From a virus, in IMG/VR virus record IMGVR_UViG_3300029268_000143, positions 1-22,767 of that record: a stretch of 22,767 nucleotides of DNA. The stretch is one strand, 5' to 3'. The translations under genes were made by a program, and so were the position numbers. Positions within the stretch are counted from its first letter, which is position 1, and each line of letters starts with the position of its first letter. Below, in pieces: positions 6,637-14,306 of the stretch. Below the pieces are notes generated by a model. That model was not told the origin of the DNA. It saw nothing but the letters and a program-made list of their open reading frames with translations, and made no database searches.

Positions 6637-6751
6637 TCACGTTAGACCGGACCAGAAGATGTTCATAAAAAGAGAAGCGAAGAGGTTGAAGTTAGGTGAG
6701 GGAGAAATCAATAGAATGATAATAGACTTCTATATGAAAAAACACAAATAA
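6599..6751 (+). CDS. ribbon-helix-helix (Arc/CopG-like) DNA-binding peptide
   Basis: This 50-residue protein lies in a different frame from the upstream membrane-protein gene and overlaps its end by 38 nt; its stop is 1 nt before the next ATG. The layout fits a ribbon-helix-helix dimer subunit: a short strand QTVRLNSHVRPDQ, helix A KMFIKREAKRLKL, a GEGE turn, and helix B INRMIIDFYMKKHK with the usual buried I/M/F pattern. Such proteins bind operators as dimers of dimers and commonly act as phage or plasmid repressors. A shorter start at the ATG at 6659-6661 would remove the DNA-reading strand, so 6599 is preferred. The target site is unknown. Confidence 0.6.
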   Translation: MLRKPEQTVRLNSHVRPDQKMFIKREAKRLKLGEGEINRMIIDFYMKKHK

Positions 6752-6752
6752 A

Positions 6753-7043
6753 ATGAATATATATTACGAATATGCTCTGTTAAAGACAAAAATGGCAGAG
6801 CTAGAAGATAAAGAAGCAGAACTTAGGACCCAAATCCTAGAGGAAATGGTAAAAAAGGGAGAAGAAAAAATTGAGACTGCAATTGGTAGCTTCAAAAAAG
6901 CCACACTCAAGAAATGGAATTATAGCCCTAAAGTAGCCGAGTTAGAGGAAGAATACAAAGCTCGTAAGGTTATGGAGCAAAACAATGACCTTGCTACTTA
7001 TGTCGAACAACCATCACTTCGCTACACACCAGTTAAATTATAA
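6753..7043 (+). CDS. coiled-coil hypothetical protein
   Basis: This 96-residue protein begins with a long charged helix (MNIYYEYALLKTKMAELEDK, AELRTQILEEMVKKG), then a short hairpin FKKATLKKW, a second helix AELEEEYKARKVMEQ, and a final strand LRYTPVKL. This helix-hairpin-helix-strand plan is common among small phage proteins next to recombination genes, including Gam-like and Gp157-like groups. The similarity is in layout only and does not justify a name. It starts 1 nt after the ribbon-helix-helix stop and ends 5 nt before the next gene. Confidence 0.7.
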   Translation: MNIYYEYALLKTKMAELEDKEAELRTQILEEMVKKGEEKIETAIGSFKKATLKKWNYSPKVAELEEEYKARKVMEQNNDLATYVEQPSLRYTPVKL

Positions 7044-7048
7044 AATAT

Positions 7049-7540
7049 ATGAAAACCGCAAAAACAAAAAAGAACACAGACTTATATGTTGATATGAGTT
7101 CAATAAAACCTAAAGTAGAATTGATTAGCTATTCTATGAAAATGGTTATTCCAACCGGGAATTATGCCAACATTCAGCCAGAGATTGTAGTCCGAGCCGG
7201 AACTGTTGAGGAAGCTCACGACTATATCGCCCCACACTTCAATAAATTGTGGAAGGAGTATTATCTAGTGAGTGAAAGACGTCCAGAGCCAGTTAAGCCG
7301 ACTGGAGTTCCGATTGTTTCACCTGAAACAACCCCGGGGACTCCTCCAGCTCCAGCTAGTTCAGTTGCCTTCACCAAAGCAAGCCAAGCTATTACTTCCT
7401 GCTTGAGTATTGACGCTTTGGATATAATTGGAACCCAAGTTGATAAGTCAGTTAAACTTACCGATGATGATAAAGCAAAACTGATTCCAATGTTAATAGA
7501 TAAAAAAGATGAATTAAATGGAAAAGTTAATCCTGCCTAA
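7049..7540 (+). CDS. two-part hypothetical phage protein with Pro-rich linker
   Basis: This is a 163-residue protein. Residues about 20-78 form a compact alpha/beta unit containing MVIPTGNYANIQPEIVVRAG and a helix ending in HFNKLWKEYYL. A linker rich in Pro, Thr and Ala follows (about 80-108). The C-terminal unit is helical, with SQAITSCLSIDALDIIGTQV and KLTDDDKAKLIPMLIDKKDE. I recognise the N-terminal pattern from uncharacterised phage proteins near recombination nucleases but know no function. Its end overlaps the exonuclease gene by 23 nt, which suggests coupled production. A single-stranded-DNA or nuclease partner role is only a guess from position. Confidence 0.7.
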   Translation: MKTAKTKKNTDLYVDMSSIKPKVELISYSMKMVIPTGNYANIQPEIVVRAGTVEEAHDYIAPHFNKLWKEYYLVSERRPEPVKPTGVPIVSPETTPGTPPAPASSVAFTKASQAITSCLSIDALDIIGTQVDKSVKLTDDDKAKLIPMLIDKKDELNGKVNPA

Positions 7541-8132
7541 ACCACACTTGTCTTGGTCCCAACTATCTTGTTGGCTATCCAACCCAACCCGTTACCGCAA
7601 AGAATACTTTGAAGCCGGTGATAAACTGGACACAAAGTATTTACGGTTTGGGAAAGGAGTAGCTGAATTGATAGAAAAGGGAACACACAAAACTTTGCTT
7701 CCAGACTTAGTGGTTTATGATAAACCCGAGTTTGAAATCAGAACGGATGTGCTCGGAGTGCCAACTCTAAGCTACCTAGATACCTATAATTCGGTAGAGA
7801 ATGTCTTCCGAGAGTATAAAACAGGCAAGATTCCGTGGACCAAGCAGAGAGTATTCAGTCACGGGCAATTAGTCTTTTATGCCACAACTCTAAAACACAG
7901 CACTGGAAAAATGCCGGAATACTGTGACTTAGATTGGATTCAAACCAAAGAGGGAGGTGTAGAAGTTGAAGACTTCTGGAGGTCGAATGAGAAGCAGGTC
8001 AATGTAACAGGACTTATCAAATCATTCCATAGAGAGTTTGATGAGAGAGAAATAGAAAAAATGGAGAATTTAATCGTGAAGGTGGCAACTGAAATATCAG
8101 AAGCCTATCAAGCCTTCTTAAAAGAAATATAA
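7518..8132 (+). CDS. RecB/Cas4-like PD-(D/E)XK exonuclease
   Basis: This 204-residue protein belongs to the PDDEXK_1 (RecB/Cas4-like) group. LSWSQLSCWLSNPTRYRKEY at the N-terminus is the usual opening S-x-S-x-L helix. RFGKGVAELIEKGTH is the second helix. The active site is D88 in SYLDTY, E99-Y-K101 in EYKTGK, and Q117-x3-Y121 in GQLVFYA. It should degrade or resect DNA ends, probably together with a single-strand annealing partner not recognised in this window. There is no four-cysteine iron-sulfur cluster of the kind found in true Cas4 proteins. The start at 7518 lies inside the previous gene. Confidence 0.85.
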   Translation: MEKLILPKPHLSWSQLSCWLSNPTRYRKEYFEAGDKLDTKYLRFGKGVAELIEKGTHKTLLPDLVVYDKPEFEIRTDVLGVPTLSYLDTYNSVENVFREYKTGKIPWTKQRVFSHGQLVFYATTLKHSTGKMPEYCDLDWIQTKEGGVEVEDFWRSNEKQVNVTGLIKSFHREFDEREIEKMENLIVKVATEISEAYQAFLKEI

Positions 8133-8141
8133 AATAAAATT

Positions 8142-8363
8142 ATGGCAACAGGATATATGGAGAAAGCAGAGGCATTAAACGCAGAGAGCTTAGAGAGAAT
8201 GAAAGTAGAGAGAATAGCTAGAGTGTTAACTTGTAAAGTAGAAGAGACAGCTAGACTAGAAAGGAGATTGAAGGAGTTGGATGCAGAAATTGCAAGATTA
8301 GAGGTAGCTACTTTGGCAGAATTTAGTAATGAGTGTTGTGATGGTTCAATAAGAAGATTCTAA
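8142..8363 (+). CDS. short coiled-coil hypothetical protein
   Basis: This 73-residue protein is mostly one charged helix: KAEALNAESLERMKVERIAR, then ETARLERRLKELDAEIARLE with clear heptad spacing of Leu/Ile. Cys-Cys-Asp-Gly near the end precedes SIRRF. It probably dimerises. No family is recognised. It lies 9 nt after the exonuclease stop with the leader AAAATAAAATTATG and is likely part of the same operon. Confidence 0.6.
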   Translation: MATGYMEKAEALNAESLERMKVERIARVLTCKVEETARLERRLKELDAEIARLEVATLAEFSNECCDGSIRRF

Positions 8364-8387
8364 TTATAAACTTAATCAAATAAAATA

Positions 8388-8606
8388 ATGTTAGGCTTAC
8401 CAATTTATAGCAAGAGGAAGTTACTTCTAGCCATTGAATACGGAGTTGTCCTTTCTGACGTCGCAAAGGAGAGAGGTCTAAAATTAGACGCTGAAGTAGT
8501 TGAAAGATTAGAGCATATCTTGGTCAATGAGTTCAGAAAAAAAAGTTATACACAGGTGGCACTAGAAATGATACCAAATATACTTGCCAGTTTTGAAACG
8601 AAATAG
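8388..8606 (+). CDS. small helical hypothetical protein, last gene of the rightward operon
   Basis: This 72-residue helical protein has the segments KRKLLLAIEYGVVLSDVAKE, LDAEVVERLEHILVNEF and YTQVALEMIPNIL. It has no membrane segment and no recognised motif. It starts 24 nt after the previous stop with the A/T-rich leader CAAATAAAATAATG. It is the last well supported gene before the bidirectional terminator. Confidence 0.6.
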   Translation: MLGLPIYSKRKLLLAIEYGVVLSDVAKERGLKLDAEVVERLEHILVNEFRKKSYTQVALEMIPNILASFETK

Positions 8607-8614
8607 TAAACTAT

Positions 8615-8746
8615 ATGGTATGGGGTAACGAGAGATATCGTAGGTTTACTTCTGGGCTGTTTAGCGATAAGCTTTCAGTAGGAATAACGAAACGACTCTC
8701 TGGTCTCACCAACCACACAAAAACGCCTAGTCTTCTTAGCAAATAA
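8615..8746 (+). CDS. possible 43-residue basic peptide
   Basis: An ATG at 8615 opens a 43-codon frame, MVWGNERYRRFTSGLFSDKL and on, ending in TAA at 8746 inside the loop of the terminator hairpin. The peptide is basic and Ser/Thr-rich without recognised homology. The frame fills the 180-nt gap between the two gene blocks almost exactly. However, its stop lies beyond the first terminator arm, which is unusual. Alternatively the stretch 8607-8718 is an untranslated 3' region or small RNA. Confidence 0.25.
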   Translation: MVWGNERYRRFTSGLFSDKLSVGITKRLSGLTNHTKTPSLLSK

Positions 8747-8780
8747 TTTCAAATTATAATGCAAGACATAGGTGTTTTTT
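8719..8780. terminator. bidirectional terminator between convergent gene blocks
   Basis: Arm 8719-8734 (AAAACGCCTAGTCTT core) pairs with 8763-8780 (AAGACATAGGTGTTTT) apart from one bulged A and one G-T pair. Six Ts (8775-8780) follow for rightward transcription. Leftward, the complement of AAAAA (8719-8723) gives the T tract. The loop holds a second small palindrome, ATAATTTCAAATTAT. It lies between the last rightward gene and the stop of the leftward large protein at 8783. Confidence 0.75.
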
Positions 8781-8782
8781 AA

Positions 8783-11700
8783 TTACATACCCTTTAGAGG
8801 GTTGAAGTTACCTTTAGATTTTGATGTTTTACTTCCTTCTTTTTCTTTGGTATAAGCCTTAGTCTCTGATAGGTTATATTTACCAAATAAGGTTCCTCTA
8901 ACATAATTCATTGGGGTCTTATCTATTTTATAGTCATAATATCCTTGTTTATTTTTTACTCCGCCTTCATTCACGGCAGTGAAGCCCTCATAGCTTCTTT
9001 TTATTTGAGCACCACCGGGGACAACATTAGTAAGAAATGTTTTACCAAACTCTTTTGCTCTATCTCCTGGACTTAATTTGTTCTTATAATCATCTTCGCC
9101 GGTAACAAAAATCTGCCACAGGTCTAAGATAAATTGAAAAGCTGGTGGCAATCCTAATTTAACAAAGGGGAAAGAGTCACTCCATTTCATACCAAATGCT
9201 CCTCCTATAAAGGCGAACATAAGCATAGAAGAAGTCATATATCTGAATAGTTGTAACCATTCCTTTTCTTTCAAAGCTTGAAGGAATAGCTCCTGTTGTT
9301 TAACTGTGAATGTTCCGAACTGGAACCAAGTCTTTACTTGGTCACTACTCATAGCAACTGGAGTATCTAACGCTCCGAAAGTAAATTGAGTCTTTGAAGC
9401 AACAAATCTAGCATAAGCGATAGCATCTTCTTCTAACAAACTAATTTCATATTTTTCACCCTTTTCATTTATTTTTTCTACAGTCTTGCCTTCGTAGTAT
9501 TTAGCAAATGCTTCTTTATCAAGTGAAAACTTGTTACCCAAAACAACAGCATTGAATCGTGGAAAATCCTTTTTGAATTTTTCCATCCGTTCGCTATCTT
9601 TACCTTTCATTTCTTTACCAGTTGCTTCTTTAATAAGTCTTGGAGGAACATTACCATCCATATACATTTGTTTTGCACCATAATAAGCGGCACCACGGTT
9701 TACAAGTTCTGAAGCGTTCATATTAAGGAATAGAACTTTGTCGAATCTTTCTGCCCATTTTTTAACAGCACTGTATGTTTGGTCTTCCATTATTGGGTCA
9801 ATAAGAACTCCATTATCCTCAAGTTCCTTACCACCAAACTTAGCCAAATCCATATAACCAGAAATTGTATATCTTGTTCCTAACTCCTTAAAAGTGTTTA
9901 CTCCCTGGGTTAAGTTCTTAGCGAAAGAGACCATAGAGCCTCCTATTTTAGCTCTGGAAATCAATCTACGAATAAAAGTTGTGATTGTCCTTGTTGGTCT
10001 TGGTCCAAAAAAACCTCCAAAAACTTTTTTAATATCATTATCAAGGTTAGTATCTGAAACAGTTGGTCGCATATTTAGATGATGAATATAATCTTCAACA
10101 TACTGAACCTGGCTTGCTTCTTTTAATTTTACACTAGCCGCTTTGAAAGACTTCAAAGCTGGGTCCAAGTGAACCTTTCTTTTTGCTCTTTTGGCATAAG
10201 CATCAAGAGCTTTCCAAGTATCTTTAAGGTAGCCTTCAGCACCCTCTCTTTGAAGTAAGAATGGGTCATAAACTTCTCCCGGTATTTTGTGCCTAATAAG
10301 CAGAGCAATTTCTTCTGGAATTTCGCCACCTTCTTGTATAGGAAAAATGTGAGTAATATATGAAGAAATTCTAGCATCTGGTGACATTCCTAATCTATCT
10401 GCCCACTCACTCAACCAAGCTTTAATTTCACCTTTTACCTTTTCTTCTTGTGGATTCAATTCAATCTTCTCTCCATCCAAAGCTCTAAAGATTCTTTCGT
10501 TACTTTCTTTTGGAACAGAATCCATCCAGCCTCTTATTTTTGCTCGGATTTGTAGTGATTCTTTGCTCATCGCTAAATAAGCATCCATTAACTCTAAATA
10601 GTTTTGTTTTAAGCCTAACCTCTCTAAAACTCTCCAAGGAGTCCTCATTACTCTATCCCACCATCCTACCTTTTGTATTGTTGGTGTTCTTTTTGTTTCC
10701 TCAAAAACTTTTTGTGGTGGTTCAATATCAATTCCACTATTCATAGCTTCATTATAAGCTTGTTGCATTGTATCCATTGGTGACTCATAGGGAGTAAATT
10801 CTTCCGTTGGGGGTTCTATCTTATTATCTTGAACCGCCATACTAGGGAATATACTTTTGGGTGGAACTTCTTTTGTTGGAGCCTCCTGGAACATCTGTTG
10901 CACCTGTTGTTTGAAACTCGTAGGCTCTTGAGCCATTAAATCAGCGAGTGGAGTTGTTTTGTCTCCTCTCAAAGCTCTTTCAAATAGAGGGCGAAGTTTA
11001 TCAGCGGCAACATTCTCTTGTCTATTTACTAATTTCTTTAAGCCTTCAAAGAATTTTACAGCTAATCTCTGGTAAAGAGGCTTCAATTGAGCTGGAGGTA
11101 TTTTGTTAGTCATAATATACTCGGCAAAGCTTTGAGCAAAGAACTCTCTGACATTTTCAGCGTGGTGTTCTGTGTTTCCACCTAATCCTGCATCAAAAAT
11201 ACTCTTTGATTTTTTACCACCTAATGATAAATAAACATCATTGACCATCGCTCTTTCTTCATCAGTAAGGATAAGATACCAACCAGCGTGACCAAATTCG
11301 TGAGAAAAGATTCTTGTAGCATCTTCACCTCTAGCCGCTAGTCTTTTAGATAGAGCTAAGAAGTGTCCTTCTTGAACTCTCGACATATCAGCGACTTTAG
11401 GTTTTCTTGAACCTCTGAATCTTGGTAGAATTGGAACAGAAAAAGTTCCAAGAGCTCCTCTTGATGATTTTTCACCAAATCTTAACGATTTCAAATACTC
11501 ATCACTGGTTCCTTCAAGTAATGTTTTTATGATAGTAGCGTCTTCAGGTAAAAGAATTTTAGTCTTTTCCATCCTATCCAACTCATCAAAAATTTGTTTA
11601 TGCCCTAATCTGTCTTCGTTTTCTGAATCAGTTATTACTTCTTGGGAAGCTCCACCTAATTGCAATAAACTATTATCTCCTAGTTTTGTAATTATATCTT

Positions 11701-13225
11701 TATTTTCAATAGGAGTTCCGTGAGTTCTGAATCTACCATCCAATGTTCCATTTTTATTTAGTTGTGCAACAAGAACACTTTCTCCAAAACCAGGGACACT
11801 GACTTTACCAAGAACTACATCAGTTCCTCCACCGTATGAACGATAAACAGTTCCTCTTTCTATAGGTTTACCAAAAAGTTTGACAACTTTATTATCTTCT
11901 CCTTGTGAAACAAGATGTTCTATCATCTGTTTCATTTCAGTTTGATTTAACTGTGCTCCAAGACCGGCTCCCTTTTGTCCAATATAATTTATAATTTCAG
12001 GACCGTCTTTGAATCTTGACTGTTCTGGTGGAGTTTCAAAACCAACCCGTTTATTGTCTTCAGGTGTTGTAAGCCCCTTCTCCTCATCAGCAACAGTAGA
12101 GGGTGGTAAGGTTTGATTTATAGTATAAGCTCCAGTTCCAACGGCGGCACCGGATAAACCACCGACGCCAAAGGTCATTAGAATCTGACCAGAGGTGAAA
12201 TATTCTTTTGCTCCAGCGAGGATTTTAGATTTCTCTTCTGGAGTCTTAGCGTTGATATAATCATTCTGCATCTTGAGTAAGTCTTGAGCGACTTCAGTTC
12301 CTCCTTCAACTCCAAAGTTTTGAACAGCGGTTTGCATCAATGTTTTTGCTGGAGCTTTGAATAGAGCTTCAATAGAGTTACCGAGCATCCTATCTCCAAG
12401 CACATCAATACCGATATTACCTAGACTGGTAACACTTCCCTTGTTTTCAATCTGGTCAGCGGCGGAAAGAGCAGTCCAATAAGAGGTAGATAGAGGGCGA
12501 CCAACAAAAGGCACGAAGTTTAGAGCCACACCGATAGCAGTCTGTGGTGCAGAGTCTCCAAGTTGATATAAAAATTGATTGAGTTTGGATGGGTCACCAG
12601 CTTGATAGGCACGATTAGCTTTGTATGCTTCATCAAAAGTAGTTGGACCAATAGCTTGAACAGCAGAAACGATACCGGTTCCAGAAGTTCTTTTAGCAAC
12701 TTCAACAAGAACTGGAGCGACTGCTGGGTGATTTAGAATCTTAGTTGGGGCATCTTTGGTATATTCAACAGCGTTCCAAGCAGCTTGAAAAGGTTTTCGT
12801 ATTAAATCTTCAATAGGTTTCATTACCTCTCTCTGCTTCTCTGCTGCGGCTTTAATAACCTCATCTCTCTTCTGGTAATCAGCTTTGAGGGGGTTCATAA
12901 AATCAGTTACAGCTTGAGGAACTTTAATATCTAAAGGTTTTATATTCTCCATAAAAGAATACGCAGGCTTTACTGGTTCTGGTTTCACATAAGAACGAGC
13001 ATCAACTGGAGCGGGATTCTTATACACAGGTTTGCCATCTCCCCAAGTAGCTTGAGGAAAAGATGTATCAGTTTGAGTAATAGGTTTACGAGTAGAATAA
13101 ATTCCAGTATCTTTTACTGGTTCTGATTCAATAACTACCTCATCAGAAATACCCTTTAACGGATTAAAGTTAAAGGTTTTTTTCTTTTCCGTAGTTAAAC
13201 CTTTTAGTGGGTCAAATTTACTCAT
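8783..13225 (-). CDS. large polyvalent virion protein with HEFGH metallopeptidase domain
   Basis: This 1480-residue protein resembles the large polyvalent proteins of phages that are packaged in the capsid and ejected with the DNA. An N-terminal low-complexity region (1-130) holds FDPLKG at 4-9, FNPLKG at 20-25 and PQATWGDGKPVYKNP at 57-71. Residues 230-270 and 340-370 have hydrophobic stretches. A gluzincin-type zinc peptidase follows: HEFGH at 642-646, with ENVREFFAQSFAEY at 690-703 supplying the likely third ligand (E694). The C-terminal third is helical, with a hydrophobic segment around 1330-1348 (MTSSMLMFAFIGGAFG) and a conserved-looking VVPGGAQIKRSYEG region. It ends FNPLKGM. It may degrade host or capsid proteins or help DNA cross the envelope. 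It is last in the leftward block, 6 nt after the previous gene. Confidence 0.8.
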   Translation of the reverse strand: MSKFDPLKGLTTEKKKTFNFNPLKGISDEVVIESEPVKDTGIYSTRKPITQTDTSFPQATWGDGKPVYKNPAPVDARSYVKPEPVKPAYSFMENIKPLDIKVPQAVTDFMNPLKADYQKRDEVIKAAAEKQREVMKPIEDLIRKPFQAAWNAVEYTKDAPTKILNHPAVAPVLVEVAKRTSGTGIVSAVQAIGPTTFDEAYKANRAYQAGDPSKLNQFLYQLGDSAPQTAIGVALNFVPFVGRPLSTSYWTALSAADQIENKGSVTSLGNIGIDVLGDRMLGNSIEALFKAPAKTLMQTAVQNFGVEGGTEVAQDLLKMQNDYINAKTPEEKSKILAGAKEYFTSGQILMTFGVGGLSGAAVGTGAYTINQTLPPSTVADEEKGLTTPEDNKRVGFETPPEQSRFKDGPEIINYIGQKGAGLGAQLNQTEMKQMIEHLVSQGEDNKVVKLFGKPIERGTVYRSYGGGTDVVLGKVSVPGFGESVLVAQLNKNGTLDGRFRTHGTPIENKDIITKLGDNSLLQLGGASQEVITDSENEDRLGHKQIFDELDRMEKTKILLPEDATIIKTLLEGTSDEYLKSLRFGEKSSRGALGTFSVPILPRFRGSRKPKVADMSRVQEGHFLALSKRLAARGEDATRIFSHEFGHAGWYLILTDEERAMVNDVYLSLGGKKSKSIFDAGLGGNTEHHAENVREFFAQSFAEYIMTNKIPPAQLKPLYQRLAVKFFEGLKKLVNRQENVAADKLRPLFERALRGDKTTPLADLMAQEPTSFKQQVQQMFQEAPTKEVPPKSIFPSMAVQDNKIEPPTEEFTPYESPMDTMQQAYNEAMNSGIDIEPPQKVFEETKRTPTIQKVGWWDRVMRTPWRVLERLGLKQNYLELMDAYLAMSKESLQIRAKIRGWMDSVPKESNERIFRALDGEKIELNPQEEKVKGEIKAWLSEWADRLGMSPDARISSYITHIFPIQEGGEIPEEIALLIRHKIPGEVYDPFLLQREGAEGYLKDTWKALDAYAKRAKRKVHLDPALKSFKAASVKLKEASQVQYVEDYIHHLNMRPTVSDTNLDNDIKKVFGGFFGPRPTRTITTFIRRLISRAKIGGSMVSFAKNLTQGVNTFKELGTRYTISGYMDLAKFGGKELEDNGVLIDPIMEDQTYSAVKKWAERFDKVLFLNMNASELVNRGAAYYGAKQMYMDGNVPPRLIKEATGKEMKGKDSERMEKFKKDFPRFNAVVLGNKFSLDKEAFAKYYEGKTVEKINEKGEKYEISLLEEDAIAYARFVASKTQFTFGALDTPVAMSSDQVKTWFQFGTFTVKQQELFLQALKEKEWLQLFRYMTSSMLMFAFIGGAFGMKWSDSFPFVKLGLPPAFQFILDLWQIFVTGEDDYKNKLSPGDRAKEFGKTFLTNVVPGGAQIKRSYEGFTAVNEGGVKNKQGYYDYKIDKTPMNYVRGTLFGKYNLSETKAYTKEKEGSKTSKSKGNFNPLKGM

Positions 13226-13231
13226 TTTTTT

Positions 13232-14305
13232 TTAATTACCTATTCCAAAGATATTGTAACCCATAAGTCCCCAGTTTGATTTAGAAGCAGTTTCTTTTTC
13301 CTCTGTAGAAATTGGTAACTGGTCTATATAGTATTGTTTAACAGATTCAGGGAGGTCTTGGTCTAAGATAAATGTTGTGACATCCTCAACTGTGGTATCT
13401 GGGTCTCCCTCTTTTAATAGTCTTACCAAATTCCTCAAGACTGCTGGGTATGAAACTGACTTACCAAACTCATCTTTATAAACTGGTGGTCGGCTAAAGA
13501 AGTTTATAATTTCAGGTTCTTCTATCAAATCAAATTGTTCAAATGTTAATCCAGAGTTTTTTACACCATTTTTTATATCAGTGGCGGTAAATATACTTTT
13601 ATCAAGTCCTGTAGAAGATTTAGAACCAGTGGTAGCTTTCCACTGTCGGATGTTTTCGTTTGTCTGGAAGATTTGTTCCTCTCTATCAGCTTTCTTTTTA
13701 GCCTCCTCTTCCCTAGTCTTTAATCTAGCGAATACATCATTCAAAGCTGGGTCATAAACACCAGCGTAGGCTTTTTCAATAGCAGCTAATTCTTGAGGAC
13801 TATAAGCGATACCTGATTTAGCTCCGGCTTTGTAAGGGTCAGTTGTTCCCGTTGCAATATCGTTTCTTGTATTATTCAAATTGGTAGCTCGAGCGGTTAA
13901 TCCGGCAGCGGATTCATCAGGGTTGGTCATAGCATCTCCAGCATATTGTGGAATATCTCCTTTTGCTTTACTTGCAGGAATTTTTAGAGCCACATAATTT
14001 GCATACTCTTGAGGTGTAAAGTATTTTCCAGTTTCTGGGTTTATATATTTAGAACGAGTTGGAGTGGCGGCTGGAGCAGTAGCAACAGGAACGGCGGCTG
14101 GAGGTGCAGAAAAAATAGGTTTAGCGGGAGCAACCGCACCACCTGTCTGAAGTGGATTCTGATATACTGGAGCACCATTCCCCCAAGTTGCTTGAGGCAT
14201 TGGATTCTCTGTTCCTTGAACGATTGGAGCTGGACTCTCAAAAGTCCCCCCACCGTTTGGAAGTTGAAATTTCTTTAGGTAAAAATCTTTTAATGATGGT
14301 GCCAT
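13232..14305 (-). CDS. putative internal virion protein sharing PQATWG motif with the large protein
   Basis: This 357-residue protein has a Pro/Ala-rich N-terminus. MPQATWGNGAPVYQNP at 36-51 is nearly the same as residues 57-71 of the large protein encoded next. Then come SKYINPETGKYFTPQEYANY (about 84-103), an acidic and Ala-rich helical region with a charged segment RLKTREEEAKKKADREEQIF, and a C-terminal helical part (FEQFDLIEEPEIINFF; SYPAVLRNLVRLLKEGDPD). There is no signal peptide and no recognised family. The position between the peptidoglycan-binding protein and the large polyvalent protein, with 1-nt and 6-nt spacing, suggests a partner in the same ejection assembly. This role is inference. 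Confidence 0.7.
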   Translation of the reverse strand: MAPSLKDFYLKKFQLPNGGGTFESPAPIVQGTENPMPQATWGNGAPVYQNPLQTGGAVAPAKPIFSAPPAAVPVATAPAATPTRSKYINPETGKYFTPQEYANYVALKIPASKAKGDIPQYAGDAMTNPDESAAGLTARATNLNNTRNDIATGTTDPYKAGAKSGIAYSPQELAAIEKAYAGVYDPALNDVFARLKTREEEAKKKADREEQIFQTNENIRQWKATTGSKSSTGLDKSIFTATDIKNGVKNSGLTFEQFDLIEEPEIINFFSRPPVYKDEFGKSVSYPAVLRNLVRLLKEGDPDTTVEDVTTFILDQDLPESVKQYYIDQLPISTEEKETASKSNWGLMGYNIFGIGN

Positions 14306-14306
14306 A

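Noticed and set aside
8607-8718. tRNA or tRNA-like RNA in the convergent gap
   Set aside because: No T-loop consensus, acceptor pairing or anticodon stem could be built on either strand.
9894-12708. Several 60-80-codon frames on both strands inside the large-protein gene
   Set aside because: They lie wholly within a gene with strong domain signatures, lack recognisable motifs and have no leader or gene-like neighbours.
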